64,000 nucleotides of DNA from Vulcanimicrobiota bacterium (GCA_944322965.1 CALUQR010000003.1:62001-126000); one strand, 5' to 3'; positions 32,597 through 42,979 are shown, counted from the stretch's first letter. Translations and numbers: made by a program. The notes: generated from the letters alone by a model not told the origin.

Positions 32597-34153
32597 CTAA
32601 GAGCGATGGAGATCGCGCTGTAAGACCTCTAAATACTCTTGGCGGCGCTTCTCCCCCACTAAAGTGGAGAGGCGCTCTTGTAAGTGGGCGTCGTCCTCGC
32701 GGCGCAGGGCCTTTAAGACGTAATCGATGACGAAGGGCGGGAAGAGGCCGTCCTCTTCGTAGAAGGCGCGGTCCCGCTCTAAGTATTGGGCCCCCTCCCA
32801 ACAACTGCGCGGCAGATCGGTCAAAGTAGCCGCCAACTGGGGGTCGTGGAAGATATTGCCCTGGACTTCCGTCTTTTGGGCTACCTCTAAAGCCTCTTGG
32901 GGATGGTTCAAAGCCCACTTGACGGCGGTCATAACCCCCGCCAAGAGGAGGTAGATCTGGGCGCTGCCATCGGGGGAGCGCAATTCGACCGTCTGGCGAC
33001 TCTCAGCGGGGAGGTAACGCCCCTCCTCGTGGGGATTGACGACCCTACTCAAGTCCCCGCCCTTACTCCAACCTAAGGGGACCCGCACTAAGGAGGAGCG
33101 ATTGGAGAAGCTCCAACAGATCTTAGTGGGAGCTTCGTGGTCGGGGACTAGGCGCAAGTAGGAGGCGGCCTGAGTATTGCCAAAGGCGGTCAAGGTGGGC
33201 ACGTAACGTAAGAGGCCGCCTATCAATTGGCGGGCCGGAGAGCTGAGCTGACCCGCCTCATCTAACATAATATTGCGCCCCTCGCGCCTCAACTCTAAGT
33301 GGATGTGCAGGCCGCTGCCCGCCGCCTCTTCGGTCAGTTTGGGGGTGAAGGTGGCTAAGAAGCCATGGCGGGCCGCAATAGTGCGCACTAACCAGCGCGC
33401 TAAGCAGAGGTCGTCGGCCGCCCGGTCGATGGGGCGGGGGTAAAATTCCAGCTCAAATTGTTCCGCCTCTTGGCCGTGTAAGGCCCGATTTTTAGAGGCC
33501 AATTTATTGATATGGCCCACCTCGGCGTGAGCGTACTTGAGGGCCCCCGTCACCCGCTGCACCGTGTCGGCAATCTCCTCTAAGACTTGGCGATGCTTTA
33601 AGAAGGGCTCGGAGATATGGTAGCCGCCCTGGGAGCGCACGGGATAGAGCTCGCTCAAAAGGGAGGTGGGATAGATTAAATAGAACTCCAGCTCCCCCAT
33701 GGCCCACAACTCACAACCGCTCTCGCGCTCTAATTGTTCCTTACTCTTCAATAAGATGCCGTCGGGAGCAAAAGTTGCTAACTCGCCCTCAGCATTTACA
33801 AAGCGACAGACAAAATCCAGGCTCTTAGGGTCGAAGGGGTTAATAAAGGCCGAAGAGTAGCGGGGGACTACGTAGAGATCGGAGACGGAGGCGTCGACTA
33901 AACCTTTAAAGAGAGACGAGCCGTCGACCCGCTCCCCTAAGGCTAAGAGGCGTTCCGCCAACTGGAGACCATTTAAAGGTAAGCGCAAGGAAGAGATGCG
34001 CCCTTCTAAACCGACGTAATGGAAGGTAAAATTCTCTATCCCCAATTCCCGCACGGCGCGCAAGAGGTCGCGACGGGTATAGAGCTCCGGCTCTTTAGCT
34101 AATAAAGTCCGCAAGGGATCGGCGGTCACTACTCGCTCTAACTTTTTACCCAT
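32597..34153 (-). CDS. Glutamine synthetase family enzyme
   Basis: This type I-like member of the glutamine synthetase superfamily catalyses ATP-dependent ligation of ammonia or an amine to a glutamate-type carboxylate. The catalytic barrel is recognisable: GELEFYLIYPTS, ATFTPKL, GSGLHIHLEL (GSGMHVH), SYLRLVPDHEAPTKICWS, NRSSLVRVPLG and VELRSPDGSAQIYLLLAGV. At 518 residues it is 50-70 longer than GlnA, with an extended middle and C terminus, and I see no adenylylation-tyrosine segment. It may be a gamma-glutamyl-amine synthetase rather than housekeeping GlnA. GAGGAGG lies upstream. It is convergent with the kinase and 36 bp upstream of nothing else on its strand. Confidence 0.88.
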   Translation of the reverse strand: MGKKLERVVTADPLRTLLAKEPELYTRRDLLRAVRELGIENFTFHYVGLEGRISSLRLPLNGLQLAERLLALGERVDGSSLFKGLVDASVSDLYVVPRYSSAFINPFDPKSLDFVCRFVNAEGELATFAPDGILLKSKEQLERESGCELWAMGELEFYLIYPTSLLSELYPVRSQGGYHISEPFLKHRQVLEEIADTVQRVTGALKYAHAEVGHINKLASKNRALHGQEAEQFELEFYPRPIDRAADDLCLARWLVRTIAARHGFLATFTPKLTEEAAGSGLHIHLELRREGRNIMLDEAGQLSSPARQLIGGLLRYVPTLTAFGNTQAASYLRLVPDHEAPTKICWSFSNRSSLVRVPLGWSKGGDLSRVVNPHEEGRYLPAESRQTVELRSPDGSAQIYLLLAGVMTAVKWALNHPQEALEVAQKTEVQGNIFHDPQLAATLTDLPRSCWEGAQYLERDRAFYEEDGLFPPFVIDYVLKALRREDDAHLQERLSTLVGEKRRQEYLEVLQRDLHRS

Positions 34154-34189
34154 TAACCCTACCGCCTCCTCGCTAGACTTTTAGTTAAC

Positions 34190-35101
34190 TCACTTAGGTA
34201 AGAAGAGCCTATAAGTATCGCTACATTTCGTGCGCTGAGCTCGCACCGTATTGGAAGCCTCTTTCCCCTCCCCTAAGGCGATAGTCACCGCTCCGTAAGG
34301 ACAGCCCTCTTGGGCGGCCCAGACGACTACCGCTCCCGGAGTGAGAGTAGGCAATTGCTCAGGCTTAGAATCCTTGCACTCTACGAAGCGATCGCAAGCG
34401 GCCAGCCCTTCCGCCACATCGGAAGCCTTATGCCCTTTAAGTTCGATCCCCTTAGCTTTGAGCACTTGGAAGATGACCCGCACCGAGAAGGGACTCTCCT
34501 CTTCCGCCTTCTTTTGGGCCTCTGCGGCCAGCTCCTTACCGAACTCCGTAGTGACAAAGCCGTCGGCTGCCGAAGCGGAGACCACGACCTCCTTGGGCTT
34601 AGCCTCTTCGGCGGGGGTAGGCTCCTTCTCGGGTAAGGGTTCAAAGTAGTATTTGGCGATATTCTCCAGCTGCTCGGGACTTAAGCCGGGATAATAAAAG
34701 CGCAAAAAGATGAGGCGGGCTTCGCGCAGGCCTTTAAGGAGCTTATTCTCCTCTTGGACCTTCTTCTTCTGCTCGGGGGTACCGCGATCGACGATCTTGA
34801 TAACCCCCACCAAATCGCGCACCTCTAAAGCTAAGGTAGAGAGCTCGGCGATGGGCTCGTCTACTTCCGCGTAACAGTCGTTGACGTAGCTAGTGTAGGC
34901 GTTGAAGTCGGAATTAGTGTAGGCCTTGACCATGCCCGCCGTGGCCGTACTCAAGTTGCCATGGACGCTGCCCATGCTGTAACTGCCCGCCACATTTGAG
35001 GAGATGGAGACAATCCCCTCAAAGACGGCCGCAGGGCTATTGAAGGCGTTGCCTCCCATCATGGAGACTACCGAACCCAAGCCGAATTTGCCTAAACCCA
35101 T
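34190..35101 (-). CDS. Hypothetical protein with a degenerate NlpC/P60-like C-terminal region
   Basis: The 303-residue protein (from ATG 35101; a GTG at 35140 is possible) starts with a Gly/Ser-rich stretch (GLGKFGLGSVVSMMGG) and a helical middle. A Pro/Glu/Ala linker follows, then a C-terminal segment where TLTPGAVVVW and YGAVTIALGEGKEASN resemble the LxPGDVVVW and YGHVGIxLGDG blocks of NlpC/P60-type cell-wall hydrolases. The histidine of GHV is alanine, and no cysteine stands where the nucleophile should be. It would therefore be inactive if the resemblance is real. No signal peptide is evident. It lies 36 bp upstream of the glutamine synthetase gene. Function unknown. Confidence 0.65.
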   Translation of the reverse strand: MGLGKFGLGSVVSMMGGNAFNSPAAVFEGIVSISSNVAGSYSMGSVHGNLSTATAGMVKAYTNSDFNAYTSYVNDCYAEVDEPIAELSTLALEVRDLVGVIKIVDRGTPEQKKKVQEENKLLKGLREARLIFLRFYYPGLSPEQLENIAKYYFEPLPEKEPTPAEEAKPKEVVVSASAADGFVTTEFGKELAAEAQKKAEEESPFSVRVIFQVLKAKGIELKGHKASDVAEGLAACDRFVECKDSKPEQLPTLTPGAVVVWAAQEGCPYGAVTIALGEGKEASNTVRAQRTKCSDTYRLFLPK

Positions 35102-35215
35102 CTCTCCGCAACCTCTAGCTCTCAAAAAGCAGATTACCACCCCCTCCGCTTCCCCCCTTATTTTACCTAAAAGAGGAGGCGATTCCTGCTTTCCTAGCTG
35201 GGCGCCCCTAGACTC

Positions 35216-38194
35216 CTAGCTATCCTCTAACTCCCAGAAGATCTCCGCAAAGAGGCGCGAGGGGCCGATCTTACTCTGGGGCAGATGCTCCTCTAATTGG
35301 CTAGAATCGGCTACCGGCAGGGGCAAGGAGAGGAGGCGATACTTCTTCCCCTCCACATTGGGGAAATAGCGGACCACCTCCGCCACCTCGCCCGTCTGAC
35401 GGCTGCGGAAGGTGGGACAAGAGACGCGCAAGCGCAACTTACTGCAAAAGAGGCTGCAACAATTCTTGCCCAAGAGGACCTGGGACTCGTTGCCGGCCAG
35501 AGTACAGAAGCCGCGGTTAGCTAAACGGATATTATACTCGCTATCGACTACCAAGATGGGCAAGGGTAAGCGATCGAGCAGGGTGCGCAAGATAGTCAAC
35601 CTATTTTCTAAATTGTCGGTCAACTTGTAAAACTCTAAGAGCAAGAGGTAGAGCTCGATCAACTTGCGGGCCAGCTCCTCTTCGTAAGGGAGGAAGCGGC
35701 GGACCCCTTGGGTATAGATAATGGCCAGGCACTTACTGAGGGCCCGATTCTGACCCGGCAGAGGCTCATAAATGGGAACTAAGAGGATAGAGCGACAAGA
35801 GAAGGCCTTGAGCGCCTCTTGGAGGGCTAAATTATCTAGTTGCTCCACATCCTCAATATTCCAAACCTGCCCTTCGCTGAGCACATTAAAGATAGAGCGC
35901 GTGGGCCACTCTTCTAAGTTGAGCTCCCGAGCTTCCGCCTCCGCCCCTCCCTGGGCTAAGAGCTGCAGCGAGGTATAATTATTGGCAAACTTTAAGAGGA
36001 CCGCCCGCTGGGCCTCAAAGGTGCGCGCTACCCGCCTCATGAGAGCGGCCAGGGCGGTCTGCAGATCTTGATTAAAGATATCGAAGACGGTGCGCGTCGC
36101 CAATTCTAAGAGCTTCTGTTTAAATACGTTCTCTAACTCTAAGGCCCGAGCTTGGGTCTTTAAACTTAAGACCTCGCTCAAGTCTCTATAGATGGCGATA
36201 GAGTAACGCTCGCCCCAGGGCGAGAGGTAGTTGCTAAGTTGCATCTGCACGTTAGTAATTTGCCCCTCGCGCCCGTAGAGGGCCACCTCGTCGCGCACGA
36301 TAGTCATAGGCTCGGAGCTAGAGAGGACCGAACTCTCGGCCTCTCTAATGGGCAGGTTCAATTCGCCCACCTCATCCTCGCTGCGCCCCAAGACGGAGGT
36401 AGCGGCTAGCCCTGTGACCCGCTCCATATAACTATTCCAAATTACAAAGCGCTTGCCCGTAGCGTCTAGGCGCTTAACGACTAAGCCTAGAGGGACTAAG
36501 GAGTGCAGGTTGCGCACGATAGCCACCATATTGCTAAAGTCGCGCTTTAAGGTCTCCCATTGGGTAATCTCTACGCTCAAACCTACCAAATGGTACTCCC
36601 CCGCCCGGTCGCGGAAGACGCGCTTATAAGAGGTAAACTCTCTTTTTTGACCTTGGCGATCGAGAAGGTCTTCGTGGAAGGTGTGGATCTGGCCCAGCTG
36701 GCTCTTAGCTATTTGGGTGTGACTCTCCAGCTCGCGCATCATCTGGTCCCACTTCTGATAACAAGCGGTGGAGATATTGGGCTCGCGCGCCTCCCGATCG
36801 GGGCCTAGACCGGACAACTCCTGGGCCGCCTCATTGGCCTCTTCGCAGGCCCGGTAACCGGTGACGTTGTAGACGTAGAAGGCGATGCGTTTTAAGCCTT
36901 GGAAGAGGCGGTGGACCTCTCGGTAATACTCTATCTCCTCTTGGAGAGAACTATAGCGGCCGTTGGCTAAAGAGAGGCTCAAGAGGCGCTCTTGGCCGCT
37001 CGACTCGTCCTGGTAACGGCGGAAATAGAGGAAGCGATCTTCTAGCTCTACCCCCTCCCGCGGACAGAGGCGGGCCGCCGTCCACCAGCGCTGCTCGCGC
37101 CCCTCTTGGCCGGCCTTCTTCCACAATTCCCACAAGAAACGGGCCGTACTCTCTTGATCCTGCTCGGCAATAACTAAGGCCCCCTCCTGATGGAAGCGCT
37201 TACCCAACCACTCCCAAAGCTCGGACCGTTCCTCGGCGGGCGGCGGTTCGCCTTCCAGGCTGCGCTGAGGGGCCGCTTCCGCCCAGGGCTCGACAAAGGC
37301 CTTCAAAGAGAGGCTCTCCCCCACTAAGCGGTAGAGATTGGCCTCCCGACGCAGCTCTATCTCCTCGCTCACATCCTCCCAAGCTACTAAGATGAGCAAG
37401 TTAGTCTCATTGAGTAAGCAGGTAGAGGCGGTAACTACGAAATGGGAGCCCAACCCCTCTAAGTAGATATTCTCTACATACTTGCGCCCGCCATGTAAAA
37501 TATTGTCGGGACTTTCCACATTGTGGATGAGCTCCGCTAAGGACTCCTCAGCCCCTAAGCGGGCGCAAAAATCGCGAAAACGCAAGTTGCGCCCCTCCCA
37601 ATCTTCTAACTTGAGACGCCGACAGAGGGCGGGGCTGAGATAGATAATCTGCCCCAAAAGGTCGCAAGCTAAGCAGCTGACGTTGAGAGCCTCCGTCAAT
37701 TGGCACAAGTTATCGTAATAGGGCGCGGCGCTAGCTAGATTAGAATCCCTACTCTCGAGGCGGTCGCTATAACAGAGGAGGGCCGGTACCCCCAAGAGGT
37801 AATCGGGCGCCCGCTCGAAGGTATAGAATTTGCCCTGGCTCCCGATCTTGACAAAGGGCTCCTCCTGGGCCGCTCCCCCCACGGAGCGGGGTCGGAAAGA
37901 CTCCTCTACCGCCTTCTCTAAGAGGGGGCGGTCCAACTCATAATCTAAAAGGTAAGAGAGGGGCAGGCCCCGCCCCTCCTTGACGACCCCGATCTTCCAA
38001 TTGGCCACTAAGACGGAGCGCCGTTCGTCGACTATCCAAAACTTGCGCCCCAAGGCCCCGCCCAGCCAGCGCCAGACGCTGAGATCGCGCACTAATTGCT
38101 GCCAGCGCCGCCAGAGCCAATAATTTACCCCCAGACTCGCCCCCAAAAGGATTAAGCTCGCTGCCAAAAGGTAGAGCGGACAACTAGAGGTCAT
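35216..38194 (-). CDS. Large PAS/GAF sensor protein without a kinase domain
   Basis: The 992-residue protein has one N-terminal membrane helix (~8-27), then a chain of PAS-like domains (about 160-290, 420-560 and 570-690), a GAF-like domain (~700-850) and a final PAS-like domain (~870-950). That last domain carries a cysteine cluster (GKNCCSLFCSKLRLRVSC). I find no HisKA, HATPase, GGDEF or other output module, so it senses but must pass the signal to partners. It belongs to the same run as two histidine kinases of similar design. GGAGAGG precedes the ATG. The cysteine cluster could bind a metal or respond to redox state. Confidence 0.8.
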   Translation of the reverse strand: MTSSCPLYLLAASLILLGASLGVNYWLWRRWQQLVRDLSVWRWLGGALGRKFWIVDERRSVLVANWKIGVVKEGRGLPLSYLLDYELDRPLLEKAVEESFRPRSVGGAAQEEPFVKIGSQGKFYTFERAPDYLLGVPALLCYSDRLESRDSNLASAAPYYDNLCQLTEALNVSCLACDLLGQIIYLSPALCRRLKLEDWEGRNLRFRDFCARLGAEESLAELIHNVESPDNILHGGRKYVENIYLEGLGSHFVVTASTCLLNETNLLILVAWEDVSEEIELRREANLYRLVGESLSLKAFVEPWAEAAPQRSLEGEPPPAEERSELWEWLGKRFHQEGALVIAEQDQESTARFLWELWKKAGQEGREQRWWTAARLCPREGVELEDRFLYFRRYQDESSGQERLLSLSLANGRYSSLQEEIEYYREVHRLFQGLKRIAFYVYNVTGYRACEEANEAAQELSGLGPDREAREPNISTACYQKWDQMMRELESHTQIAKSQLGQIHTFHEDLLDRQGQKREFTSYKRVFRDRAGEYHLVGLSVEITQWETLKRDFSNMVAIVRNLHSLVPLGLVVKRLDATGKRFVIWNSYMERVTGLAATSVLGRSEDEVGELNLPIREAESSVLSSSEPMTIVRDEVALYGREGQITNVQMQLSNYLSPWGERYSIAIYRDLSEVLSLKTQARALELENVFKQKLLELATRTVFDIFNQDLQTALAALMRRVARTFEAQRAVLLKFANNYTSLQLLAQGGAEAEARELNLEEWPTRSIFNVLSEGQVWNIEDVEQLDNLALQEALKAFSCRSILLVPIYEPLPGQNRALSKCLAIIYTQGVRRFLPYEEELARKLIELYLLLLEFYKLTDNLENRLTILRTLLDRLPLPILVVDSEYNIRLANRGFCTLAGNESQVLLGKNCCSLFCSKLRLRVSCPTFRSRQTGEVAEVVRYFPNVEGKKYRLLSLPLPVADSSQLEEHLPQSKIGPSRLFAEIFWELEDS

Positions 38195-38220
38195 GGGCCT
38201 AATAATCCTCTCCTTTAACT

Positions 38221-39201
38221 TTAAACTTGCGCGGACTGAGGTAGTAAGTAATCTTGGACGTAGCGGCGCACGCCCTCTTCTAAGGAGAGCATGGGTTCCT
38301 GGTAACCGGCGGCCCGCAACTTATCCATCTGGGCGCAGGTATAATATTGGTATTTGCCCTGCAATTGGCTGGGCATCTCTATATAACGAATATCCGGCTC
38401 TTTACCTAAAGCGCGGAAGACGGCTGTAGCTAAATCGTTCCAGGAGCGGGGCTGACCCGTGCCGCAATTGTAGAGGCCGCATTTCTGGGGATGTTGCCAG
38501 AAGTAGAGCATAACTTTCACCGCATCTTCAACGTAAATAAAGTCTCGCAACTGCTGGCCGTCGGCGTATTGGGGGTGGTAGGACTTAAATAACTCTACGT
38601 AGCCCCTCTGTTTTATCTGCTCAAAAGCTTTGAGGACCATAGAGCGCATACTCCCCTTATGCTCCTCGTGGGGGCCATAGACATTAAAGAACTTTAAGCC
38701 TACTAAATTCTCCCGGTAGAGGCCGGCGCGCACCGCCCAGCGGTCTAAGAGATGCTTAGACATACCGTACATATTGAGGGGCTTATACTGGGGCAAAAAT
38801 TCCAGCCGGTCGCTGTAACCTAAGCCGCCGTCCCCGTAAGTGGCCGCGCTGGAGGCCAAAAGCATGGGAATCTTGCGCTCGGCGGCCCAGAGAGCGAGGC
38901 GCTTAGTGTAGCGATAATTATTCTCCATCAAAAATTGGCTGTCGCGCTCTGTAGTACTACTACAAGCCCCCAAATGGAAGATACCCTCCACCTTGGGCAG
39001 GCGATCGGCCTCCAGAAGCTGCAAAAATATTTGGCGATCTAAATAATCCTCAAAATCTATCCCCGTAAAATTCTTCCACTTTTCGCTCCCATTGAGATGG
39101 TCGACTAAGAGCAGACGCTCCGCCCCTTGAGCGTTGAGAGCGCGCGTTAAGTTGGCGCCAATAAAACCCAGAGCGCCGGTAACGATAATGACGGGAGACA
39201 T
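38221..39201 (-). CDS. hldD: ADP-L-glycero-D-manno-heptose 6-epimerase
   Basis: This NAD(P)-dependent short-chain epimerase makes ADP-L-glycero-D-manno-heptose, a precursor of the lipopolysaccharide inner core. Seen are the nucleotide motif TGALGFIGANL (residues 7-17), HLGACSSTTERD, LASSAATYGDG, the catalytic YGMSK (Tyr/Lys) and KFFNVYGPHEEHKGSM. The 326 residues are typical. GAGGAAGG precedes the ATG. It is the best single sign that the host has an outer membrane with heptose-containing LPS. It sits between two giant sensor genes on the same strand, an odd place for an LPS gene. Confidence 0.96.
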   Translation of the reverse strand: MSPVIIVTGALGFIGANLTRALNAQGAERLLLVDHLNGSEKWKNFTGIDFEDYLDRQIFLQLLEADRLPKVEGIFHLGACSSTTERDSQFLMENNYRYTKRLALWAAERKIPMLLASSAATYGDGGLGYSDRLEFLPQYKPLNMYGMSKHLLDRWAVRAGLYRENLVGLKFFNVYGPHEEHKGSMRSMVLKAFEQIKQRGYVELFKSYHPQYADGQQLRDFIYVEDAVKVMLYFWQHPQKCGLYNCGTGQPRSWNDLATAVFRALGKEPDIRYIEMPSQLQGKYQYYTCAQMDKLRAAGYQEPMLSLEEGVRRYVQDYLLPQSAQV

Positions 39202-39238
39202 ATTAGTCCTTCCTCACGCAGCGAATTTCCCCCCAATT

Positions 39239-42200
39239 CTAATTTGATTCATGCCACACTTCAAGGTGAGGCAATAGGAGGCTAAAGATACACCCCCTTC
39301 CCGGCGCCGCCTTGACCTGACATTCTAATTTGCCATCTAAAAGCTCTACCGTAGCTTGGGCGATAGCTAGCCCTAAACCCGTCCCGGTGAAATGGCCCGA
39401 AGTCCCGCCCCAGGCCCCTTGCAAGGCGAAGGGCTCATAGATCTTACTGAGATTCTCGGGGGCGATACCCGGCCCGCTATCTTCGACGCTAACGCCCAAA
39501 CGGCCGTAGTTGGGGTCTCCCTCCTCTAAGGTCCAGGCGAGGGTGACGATAATTCCCCCCTCCTCCGTAAATTTGACGGCGTTGCTCAGGAGATTATCTA
39601 AGACCTGCCCTAAGCGCTGGCCATTTAGGAGGATAGTAGCTTGGGTCTCTAAGTTGAGGCGGAACTCGAGCCCTTTAGCTAGGGCCTCTTTCCGGTAGGG
39701 GGCGACGATACTCTCCATAAAGGCGGGCAGGGGGAGCGGATAGGGGGTAAATTTCATATGGCCGGCCTTCAATTTGGAGTAGTCTAAGATGTCATTGACT
39801 AATTGCAATAAGACTTGGCCATAATTATGGATATTGCTGACCCACTCCCGCCGCTCCTCAGCGCTCAAATTATCGTAGAATTGACGATCAGAGAGGATCT
39901 CGGCCGCGCTAATAACTACGTTGAGCGGTTGGCGAATGGCATGGTCGGCCTGGCTCATCAACTTATCTTCGCTAGAGTGGACCCGCTTAAAATCCTTAAC
40001 TCCACGCTGCCAGCGTACGAAGCTCAAGTGGTAGAGGCAGATAAAGTGCATGATCTGGGCTAAGTCGGCCCAGGCCTTGAGGTAGAAATCGTCGACCTCC
40101 GCCCCCGGGGCCTGCATGGCCAAAGCTAACCAGCAGCGCGTCTGGGGAGCGAGATCTAAGGCCACTTCGATCCAGGCTGAATACTCGCAATCCCACAAGC
40201 TATTGAGTTCCGCGATCTGCTCGGCGCGAGCGCGATGGGCCAAGGTTTGGCTATAGGGGGAAGAGGGATCTTTAAAGCGCTCTAAGAGCTTTAATTCCGA
40301 ACTAGAGAGCTCCCCCTCTTCCCGCCACTGCCCCCCGTGCTCCGTACCCCAATAGAGAGCTACCGAGCCGGCCGCCAAGAGAGAAGAGGGCGACTCCATC
40401 CACACCAAGGCTACGCCGGGCGCGTGCAAGAGTTCCCGGGCGTTGGAGAGGGCTGTCGCCAAACTGGCCCGGAAATCGCGCTCTACTAACTGCAAGTAAG
40501 GGATACTTAAAAGGTAGGAGGCAAAGTAGAGTGAGGCCCGGCTGCGCTCATAGAAGGTCACCTCGCGATCCCACTCTAAGTAGAGGCGCCCGGGCGGCTG
40601 CTCTAAGACCTGCAAATACTCCTCGGCCTCTAAGGGGACGATATGGCGCACTAAGCGCAGCTCCCTATTCCCGGGCTGGGCGGGCTTTAAGAGCACCTCT
40701 AAGGCCACCCCCTCGCGTTCCTTTTCTAAACGCTCTAAGGGCAGATCATCTACTAACTCTAGAGCCTCCCGTCCCTTATATTGGTAGTCGGCATAATTAG
40801 TAGCGTAGGAGGCGCTTAAGCGCAAGACGCGGCGGCCCTCCGCCCCGGCCCAGTGGAGAGCTAAGGGCCAGGGGGAGAAGATAAAGAGCTCCGCCAAACG
40901 CTGTTTCCAGCGTAAGCAAGACTCCTGCTCGCTAATATCGAGCAACTCTTTGAGGTAGACGGTCTCAGTATGTCCCCCTCCCTCTAGACTGGGCAGGGGG
41001 CGCGCTACTAACTGGTAGCGCTCTTCGGCAAAACTGCCCGGCAAGGGGGCGCTGCGATACTCAGACTCAGCCTTAGCGAGCGTCGCCTCTTTGGCCTCTA
41101 AGCTCTCGAGCGCTTTGAGTAAGTGGGCTAAGGGGCGCTCCTTGCCCCCTTGGAGGCGCTCTAAGGCGGAGCGTTCCCGCAAGAGGCGGCCGGCGCGATT
41201 GAGGAAATAACTCTTCCCTTCCCCATCGACTACGGCCAAAGGATGGGGCGATAACTCTAAAAGGCTCTGCGCCTCCTGTTGGGTGCGCTCCTGGACTACC
41301 GCCCGCTCCCAGTAGTTTAGGAGGAACCTAGCCAGAGCTAAGGCGGCCTCTAAGCTCTCCTCTTCAAAATCGGATAGGCGCCAACCGGGCCGCTCTTTGC
41401 CCCCCTCGATGACGATTAACCCCCGCCAACGTCCATACTCGTAACTTAAAGGGACCCAGAGGGCCACTTGAGACCATATCCCCTGACTGGCCCACTGGCG
41501 CCAAGCGGGCGGCAACTCCTCCGTGTAGAGGGCGGAGGAGCTCTCGATAAGCTCCCACAACTCTCGGGGCAGCTCAAATTTTTCCGGCCAGGGGGTGGGG
41601 GTAGAGCGCTGCAGAGGGGCGCTCAATAATTGCTGAGCCTCCTGGCCGGGGCGCACCTGGAAACAGCTGATCCCTTCTACCCGCAAGATCCCCTTTAACC
41701 CCTCCCAGAGGGTATCTAAGGCTTGATAGTAGGACTTACTCTCTTGCAAGTTTAGGAGCGCATTGTAGAGCATTAAGCCCGACTGGCGCTGCTGGTAGTC
41801 GCTTTGGGGCTCGCTCATTAAATAATAGAGCTCTAATTTATGTGGGTAGGGCAAGGATAATTCTAAGTGGCGCCACTTCCGCCCCTCGGCGGGCGAGAGC
41901 AAGGAGTCTAATCCCATCTCCTCCCACAGCTGACCCGCCTCCAACTTTAAGCCCCGCAAGCGGCGATAATAAGCGTTAGTAAAGAGGGTCTGCTGGACCT
42001 TAGGATCCCAGACTAAGAGGGGGCGCGGTATCTCCTCAGCCAGAGCTTGGACTAAGAGCCAGTGGTCGCCCCAAGGCTCATATTGGGCTTGGCAAGACTC
42101 GTCATAAATAAAGGTGATGGAGTAATTTAAACCCGAATGGGCGGCGCCCCCCAGGCGGCCCACGTAGGTAGCTAATTGCAGGTTAGACCATCTACTCTTA

Positions 42201-42961
42201 GCGTCTAATAGACTCAAGACCGACTTATAAAAGCCGCTCTGGGGGGAGGTCTGGCTGGCCTCTAAGTGTTCCCCTAGGCCATGCCAGAAGGTATGCTTTT
42301 TGGCCTGCCGAGGCGCCAAATTGGTTAAGGATTCTCCTAAGAATTGCTCTTCCGTGGCCGTCAAGACTCCGCTCTGGGTCAAGATAGTCTGCAGATAGGG
42401 ATTAGCGTAGATAATGCGGCGGCTGGCGTCCTTAGAGACGACTAAGACGCCCACCTTGACCCGCTCTAAAAATTGGCGCTGACAGAACTCCAAGAGGCGG
42501 TTTTGAGCGATATCCTCCTCTAAGCGCAGAGCGTCCACATTTTGAGTGAGGACCTCCATGCGCTCCTCCTCTTCGGGCTGGATGATAGCTAAATAGATCC
42601 TGCGCCCCCACAAGCGACGTCCCGTATGGAGTAAGAGCAGGTTGTAGACCTGGCCGTCTATGGAGATGGGCAATTCACCCAGCTGATTCTCCCCCTCCAG
42701 CTGGCGCCAAAACTCGCGCAGGTAGGGATCGTTGAGGAGGCCGGCGCTGAGACTATAGCGATGGCGCCGCTCTATCTCCTCGCGCAGGTAAGCGTTGCGG
42801 TACCAAAAATTACCCCTCTCATCTAAAAGGGCTACCCCCAAACGCTGAGGGACTAACTTGCCCCAAAGTTGGTTCCCTAAATAGCGGTAAGAGAGCAGAG
42901 CCACCCCGACTGCTACCAGGGCGCAGAGGAAGAGATAACTCCCCAAAAGTCCGCTCTCCAC
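39239..42961 (-). CDS. Giant PAS/GAF hybrid-type sensor histidine kinase (second in operon)
   Basis: The 1,240-residue membrane histidine kinase has one N-terminal helix (~4-26) and several PAS-like domains (e.g. from ~165, ~290 and ~560). A GAF-like part (~420-550) and a second (~800-960) follow. The kinase is in the last ~240 residues. The H-box ADHAIRQPLNVVIS keeps the phospho-acceptor His, with N-box NLLSNAVKFT, G1 EDSGPGIAP and G2 GTGLGLAIA, so it should be active. There is no attached receiver. GTG start with GAGG upstream, 18 bp after the receiver gene. It likely signals through that stand-alone receiver. Confidence 0.9.
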   Translation of the reverse strand: MESGLLGSYLFLCALVAVGVALLSYRYLGNQLWGKLVPQRLGVALLDERGNFWYRNAYLREEIERRHRYSLSAGLLNDPYLREFWRQLEGENQLGELPISIDGQVYNLLLLHTGRRLWGRRIYLAIIQPEEEERMEVLTQNVDALRLEEDIAQNRLLEFCQRQFLERVKVGVLVVSKDASRRIIYANPYLQTILTQSGVLTATEEQFLGESLTNLAPRQAKKHTFWHGLGEHLEASQTSPQSGFYKSVLSLLDAKSRWSNLQLATYVGRLGGAAHSGLNYSITFIYDESCQAQYEPWGDHWLLVQALAEEIPRPLLVWDPKVQQTLFTNAYYRRLRGLKLEAGQLWEEMGLDSLLSPAEGRKWRHLELSLPYPHKLELYYLMSEPQSDYQQRQSGLMLYNALLNLQESKSYYQALDTLWEGLKGILRVEGISCFQVRPGQEAQQLLSAPLQRSTPTPWPEKFELPRELWELIESSSALYTEELPPAWRQWASQGIWSQVALWVPLSYEYGRWRGLIVIEGGKERPGWRLSDFEEESLEAALALARFLLNYWERAVVQERTQQEAQSLLELSPHPLAVVDGEGKSYFLNRAGRLLRERSALERLQGGKERPLAHLLKALESLEAKEATLAKAESEYRSAPLPGSFAEERYQLVARPLPSLEGGGHTETVYLKELLDISEQESCLRWKQRLAELFIFSPWPLALHWAGAEGRRVLRLSASYATNYADYQYKGREALELVDDLPLERLEKEREGVALEVLLKPAQPGNRELRLVRHIVPLEAEEYLQVLEQPPGRLYLEWDREVTFYERSRASLYFASYLLSIPYLQLVERDFRASLATALSNARELLHAPGVALVWMESPSSLLAAGSVALYWGTEHGGQWREEGELSSSELKLLERFKDPSSPYSQTLAHRARAEQIAELNSLWDCEYSAWIEVALDLAPQTRCWLALAMQAPGAEVDDFYLKAWADLAQIMHFICLYHLSFVRWQRGVKDFKRVHSSEDKLMSQADHAIRQPLNVVISAAEILSDRQFYDNLSAEERREWVSNIHNYGQVLLQLVNDILDYSKLKAGHMKFTPYPLPLPAFMESIVAPYRKEALAKGLEFRLNLETQATILLNGQRLGQVLDNLLSNAVKFTEEGGIIVTLAWTLEEGDPNYGRLGVSVEDSGPGIAPENLSKIYEPFALQGAWGGTSGHFTGTGLGLAIAQATVELLDGKLECQVKAAPGRGCIFSLLLPHLEVWHESN

Positions 42962-42979
42962 CGCTCTCAGCCTCGCTCT

